From Viscum album (lineage: Eukaryota > Streptophyta > Magnoliopsida > Santalales > Viscaceae), in NCBI GenBank assembly GCA_963277665.1, contig OY728142.1, forward strand, positions 8,446,001 to 8,510,000: 64,000 nucleotides of DNA, written 5' to 3'. Below are positions 60,804-64,000 of the stretch, one piece after another. The notes beneath the pieces were generated by a model, which saw nothing but the letters and a program-made list of their open reading frames with translations, had not been told where the DNA came from and did no database searches. The translations under genes were made by a program, and so were the position numbers. Position 1 is the stretch's first letter, and every line of letters begins with the position of its first letter.

Positions 60804-61045
60804 CAAGAAATCACCGCGCGTGCGTACGTACGGAATACCGTCTCCACGCCGTGGTGTAATCTATTTTCCTCCACCACCTTACTTGGATGGGTATAATGGT
60901 GTAAATAATGACTATATATGACTATTATAAAGAGATATTGATTCTCAAATAGTATACATACACTCCAATACAATTCTATGATCATAGGAACGATATCATC
61001 ACTCGTGCGTACGTACGGAATACCGTCTCCACGATGTGATGCGAC
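60804..61045 (+). repeat. Two CpG-rich sub-repeats in the TE-G LTR
   Basis: GTGCGTACGTACGGAATACC occurs at 60820-60839 and again near 61005-61024, each followed by GTCTCCACG. The copies are about 185 bases apart. Each holds the palindrome CGTACGTACG. Confidence 0.9.
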
Positions 61046-62662
61046 TCGTTCTACATGATCTTAATTTCATAATGATTATATAAATGAATTTAATGAATGA
61101 ATATGATATATATTACAGTAATACCATTCTGAAAATGAGGTATCTATAACCTAAAGAGAAGAATAAGAATTTATTCGACAAAACACGCATAAGAACAAAA
61201 AGTAATAAACACCCGAATAACAAGTAGTAATGAAATATTACTAATAAAAAGCTAAGAATATGACCATATATGATATCATAACAATATGTATGATTCGGGA
61301 ATTAGTCAATAACATTATTTAAATCATTATACAGGAGGTTCAGTCACTTACAATGAAAATCGGACCTAAAGTAAGGGAAATATCACAATCTCATTTTTAT
61401 CCGAGATTGTTTATACATTGAAATTTAATGGGGTGTATTTTATCATACACATCCATGTTTTTTTCAAAATTTAATATTATTTCCATCCACCTACGTTTTT
61501 TTTAAATCCAATTTTACCCTTATGTGAGTTTTTAGTAAAAGATATGAAAGGAATCTTTTGTCATTTTTCGTACGAGGTACTCTTGACTTTTCCGATAAAA
61601 GTACGAGAAGAATGTTTTTTTAACTTATACGGCGTGAATGTATTTCTAAAAATTTATTTCCAAGAAGCTCCCTTTACAAGTTTTCATGTTTATTTTTAAT
61701 CAACATCTTTTAGTTTATAATTTAATGACATGTTAAGAAAGGAAAAGTGTTTTTGATGTAGAAAGGATATTTTCCTCAAGAATGGAGTTCAAGTGTTTTA
61801 TCAAAATTATTTTCCATATAAGATAATAAAGGGTTATTTTTCTATCCCTATTAGTACATTGATTTGATTACGTTGTGATGGAATTATTTTTATGAATTCC
61901 TTTATCTTATACGAATTGTTTTATGATGTCATGTTGATTTAGAATCCCATTTTTATTACATGGGTTATGCAATGATGTATGATTTATGATTTTGTGGAAC
62001 ACAGAAGAATTGTATCATTATGAGATGGGTGGGAACTATACCTCCCTCCAATGCATTGGGTAAAGATTTTATATCTCATGAGATAGACATGGATGGAACG
62101 GTAGGTTATATAGATTCAGTGAAACAGGACTGAAACGAGGAGTGAACTCGGTTCAGAAAGAGACTTTGTCCACTAAGATAGTCCTAGCAATGAGTCTTGA
62201 CTAATAATAAATGATTCTCTATGATTATGTGTGTATGCCACAAAGTTTCATGTTTTATGTTATGATTATTGGGATTACATTTCACTACTATGATTTATCC
62301 CATGTTATGAAATTATGATCTCTTTTGCAGGTTAAGATTTCCAAAAGTTATGTGCTTATGTATATGATGTGATTGATATTTCTTTTTTTACCCTTACTGA
62401 GTATTTGAGCTCACCCTTTTGTATTTATTATTTCCCCAGGTCAGGAAGAAGGTTATTAAGTAGAATATATCAAAAATGGACTCTAGATATGATGAAATAA
62501 ATGGGAGGCAAAGTAGATGCTTTATGAACCAGTTTTTTATGTTTACCAGTTTCTAAAGACACTATACCTATACGGTCCTTTCTTGGTTTTGTTATGTGTT
62601 GTAATAAGTGTGATTCAATTCTGAAGTAATAAAAATGTATGTAATGTATGGGTCGTTATAGT

Positions 62663-62674
62663 TGGTATCAGAGG
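62663..62674 (+). other. TE-G primer binding site (initiator tRNA-Met)
   Basis: TGGTATCAGAGG two bases after the LTR end. A leader of about 208 bases without features follows, up to the gag start. Confidence 0.92.
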
Positions 62675-62882
62675 AAAGGTATAGTTAACCTTTGGAAACT
62701 AGGATGTGAAAGCCTTAGTAAGAACCCTAAGGATAAGTCTAAGCATAGAACACAATCTTAGTGTTCTATAAATGACCATGAATAACCTAGGATAAGACCT
62801 TAAGTGTGAAATTTTATTGTTGATTATGTGGTTTTCCTATTATAATTAGTGTTTCTCACACTATTATTTTTGGTTTTAGTCA

Positions 62883-64000
62883 ATGGCTGGAACCCGAAGG
62901 AACCGTGTTAATGCGGAATGCGACGGGCAATGCAATGATTGTCCCACTGAGAAACCAAACGTTATGGGAGCTGGAATGAAAAATCTTATATCCATTCTCA
63001 CACAACATTCTAAAGATATGAATCATGCAGGACTTCCAAACGAGCAAAGGAAGGAGAAACATTCTGTTGAATCCTTCATGAGGCAGCGTCCACCTTCTTT
63101 CAGCAGGTCTACTGATCCATTAGTTGCTGAAAAATGGATTAGTACTACTGAAAAGATATTTTCAATTCTATAATGTTCTGAGCATGATAAAGTCATCTTA
63201 GTAGTGTATCGTTTGGAAGGGGATGTTGATCAATGGTGGAATCTTATCAAGAATACGAGGAAAAGGGATGAAATTGAATCCATGGAATGGGATAAGTTCA
63301 AGAACTTATTTTTCAATAAGTACTTCCCTCATATTCTCTGAACAAAGATAGAGAAAGAGTTTCTTGACCTGAAGTAAAAGGATGATAAGTCTATTGGTAC
63401 CTATGAAGCAAATTTTACAAGACTTTCAAGGTACGCTTCAGGTATTATTATCCAACCTGAGTGTAAGATCGATCGATTTTTTAGTGGCTTAAAACCAAGT
63501 CTTAGAAGGGACTTAGCCATAAGGGACTTCAATAGCTACGAGGAAATCGTTCGATGAGCTCTCAAAGTCGAGATGGAGATTGGAGTAACCCATCAGTCAT
63601 ATGGGTTTGATAAGAAGAGGAAAATGGAATTCAAAGGAAAATCTAAAGAGCACACTGAAAAGAAGATGAGCTTTCCCTTATGCTCAATGTGTGGAAAGAA
63701 ACATGGAGGGAATTGTCTTTATGGGACAAGTAAATGTTTCAAATGTGGAGAGGAAGGTCATCGGGCATTTGAATGCCGCGATGATGGGAAGAAGATGTCT
63801 AATGATGCAAACAAAGGAATGGATACACAGAATGAACCTACTACACTTCAATGTTTCAAGTGCAAGGAGATGGGTCATTATGCCAATAAATGACCTAATC
63901 CAAGGGGTGATGATGATGGTCAATGTCAACAAACTCTTAAGGATAAATACAAAGGAATGTCACAGGCAATTTCTATCAACAATGTGGAGTACGATAACGA
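62883..64000 (+). pseudogene. TE-G gag (capsid and nucleocapsid), five in-frame stops, runs off the window
   Basis: Starts MAGTRRNRVN at 62883. One frame runs to 64000 without indels but meets stops at 63171, 63339, 63375, 63555 and 63891. Capsid landmarks are MRQRPPSFSRSTDPLVAEKW, GDVDQWWNLIKN (63223), MEWDKFKNLFFNKYFP (63282) and KSIGTYEANFTRLSRYA (63388). Counting from the methionine at 63573, the nucleocapsid has C37-C40-H44-C48, then C55-C58-H63-C68, then C94-C97-H102, with a stop where the last cysteine of the third knuckle should be. Protease should start near the window end. It is recognisable over its whole length but not translatable. Confidence 0.9.

Larger units (their letters stand above)
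59010..62660 (+). repeat. TE-G 5' LTR
   Basis: 3651 bases running TGTAACACCCGAGAC...GGTCGTTATA. It is the reverse complement match of the TE-F LTRs. It contains a TATA box (60469-60475), two CpG-rich sub-repeats (60804-60858 and 60989-61045), GAGGTACTG and CTAAAGTAAGGG donor-like tracts (60642 and 61366), a TTTTGCAGG acceptor-like tract (62325) and a GAGCTCACCC tract near 62408. Confidence 0.92.
59010..64000 (+). mobile_element. TE-G: plus-strand chromovirus inserted in the TE-F LTR, runs off the window
   Basis: 5' LTR, primer site, leader and gag up to 64000. It belongs to the same family as TE-F but points the other way. It splits TE-F's 5' LTR at 59009, so it is younger than TE-F. ATATA at 59005-59009 is the presumed left target-site copy. 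The gag frame is uninterrupted by indels but holds five stops. Confidence 0.9.

Noticed and set aside
1..64000. Host protein-coding genes, tRNA genes or a novel defence or biosynthetic system
   Set aside because: Both strands were read for long ORFs, exon-like blocks and tRNA-like folds. All domain-bearing sequence traces to retrotransposons; nothing else rose above chance ORFs.

Overview
This window looks like intergenic DNA from a large, AT-rich plant genome, probably an angiosperm. I find no host gene I can defend. Almost everything recognisable is LTR-retrotransposon sequence. It is mostly Ty3/gypsy chromoviruses of the Tekay/Del type, identified by domain order gag - protease - reverse transcriptase - RNase H - integrase - C-terminal chromodomain, long LTRs (about 2.2-3.8 kb), and initiator-tRNA-Met primer sites reading TGGTATCAGAGG. 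There is also one Athila-like gag remnant and one Cassandra-type TRIM that carries 5S rRNA sequence in its LTRs. All are plant lineages. The species cannot be told from the sequence.

Layout. 1-~9250: plus-strand chromovirus TE-A, heavily decayed, entered within its leader and followed by a long LTR. 9251-13942: AT-rich DNA with an 18-bp minisatellite (10953-11128) and an LTR/promoter-like stretch (11339-12060). 13943-27381: minus-strand chromovirus TE-B with both LTRs. Its integrase is split by a Cassandra element (18872-19725), and a later 409-bp tandem duplication spans the Cassandra/integrase junction. 28740-30400: older minus-strand pol remnant TE-C, ending against a short LTR fragment. 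32104-42735: plus-strand chromovirus TE-D with both LTRs and an imperfect 5-bp target duplication. Its 3' LTR is about 0.87 kb longer than the 5' LTR because it holds a GC- and CpG-rich insert (~40717-41620). 42741-46559: AT-rich, with a degenerate repeat block and a small less AT-rich island. 46560-48566: Athila-like LTR and gag (TE-E). 48567-59009: minus-strand chromovirus TE-F, the best preserved pol here, inserted in the Athila gag. 59010-64000: plus-strand TE-G, a relative of TE-F, inserted in TE-F's 5' LTR and running off the window.

TE-B, TE-F and TE-G appear to be one family. They share the LTR termini, a 2-nt gap between LTR and primer site, and repeated LTR sub-units that in the young copies contain a CGTACGTACG-type palindrome. 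TE-B carries three of these and TE-F/TE-G two; in TE-B the CpG sites have largely decayed to TpG/CpA. Every coding region seen carries stops, frameshifts, deletions or lost catalytic residues, so none should encode a working polyprotein. The history read from the nesting is: Athila first, then TE-F into its gag, then TE-G into TE-F; separately, TE-B, then Cassandra into TE-B, then the 409-bp duplication. Boundaries given without '~' were placed by comparing LTR pairs or junctions by eye; no alignment program was run.
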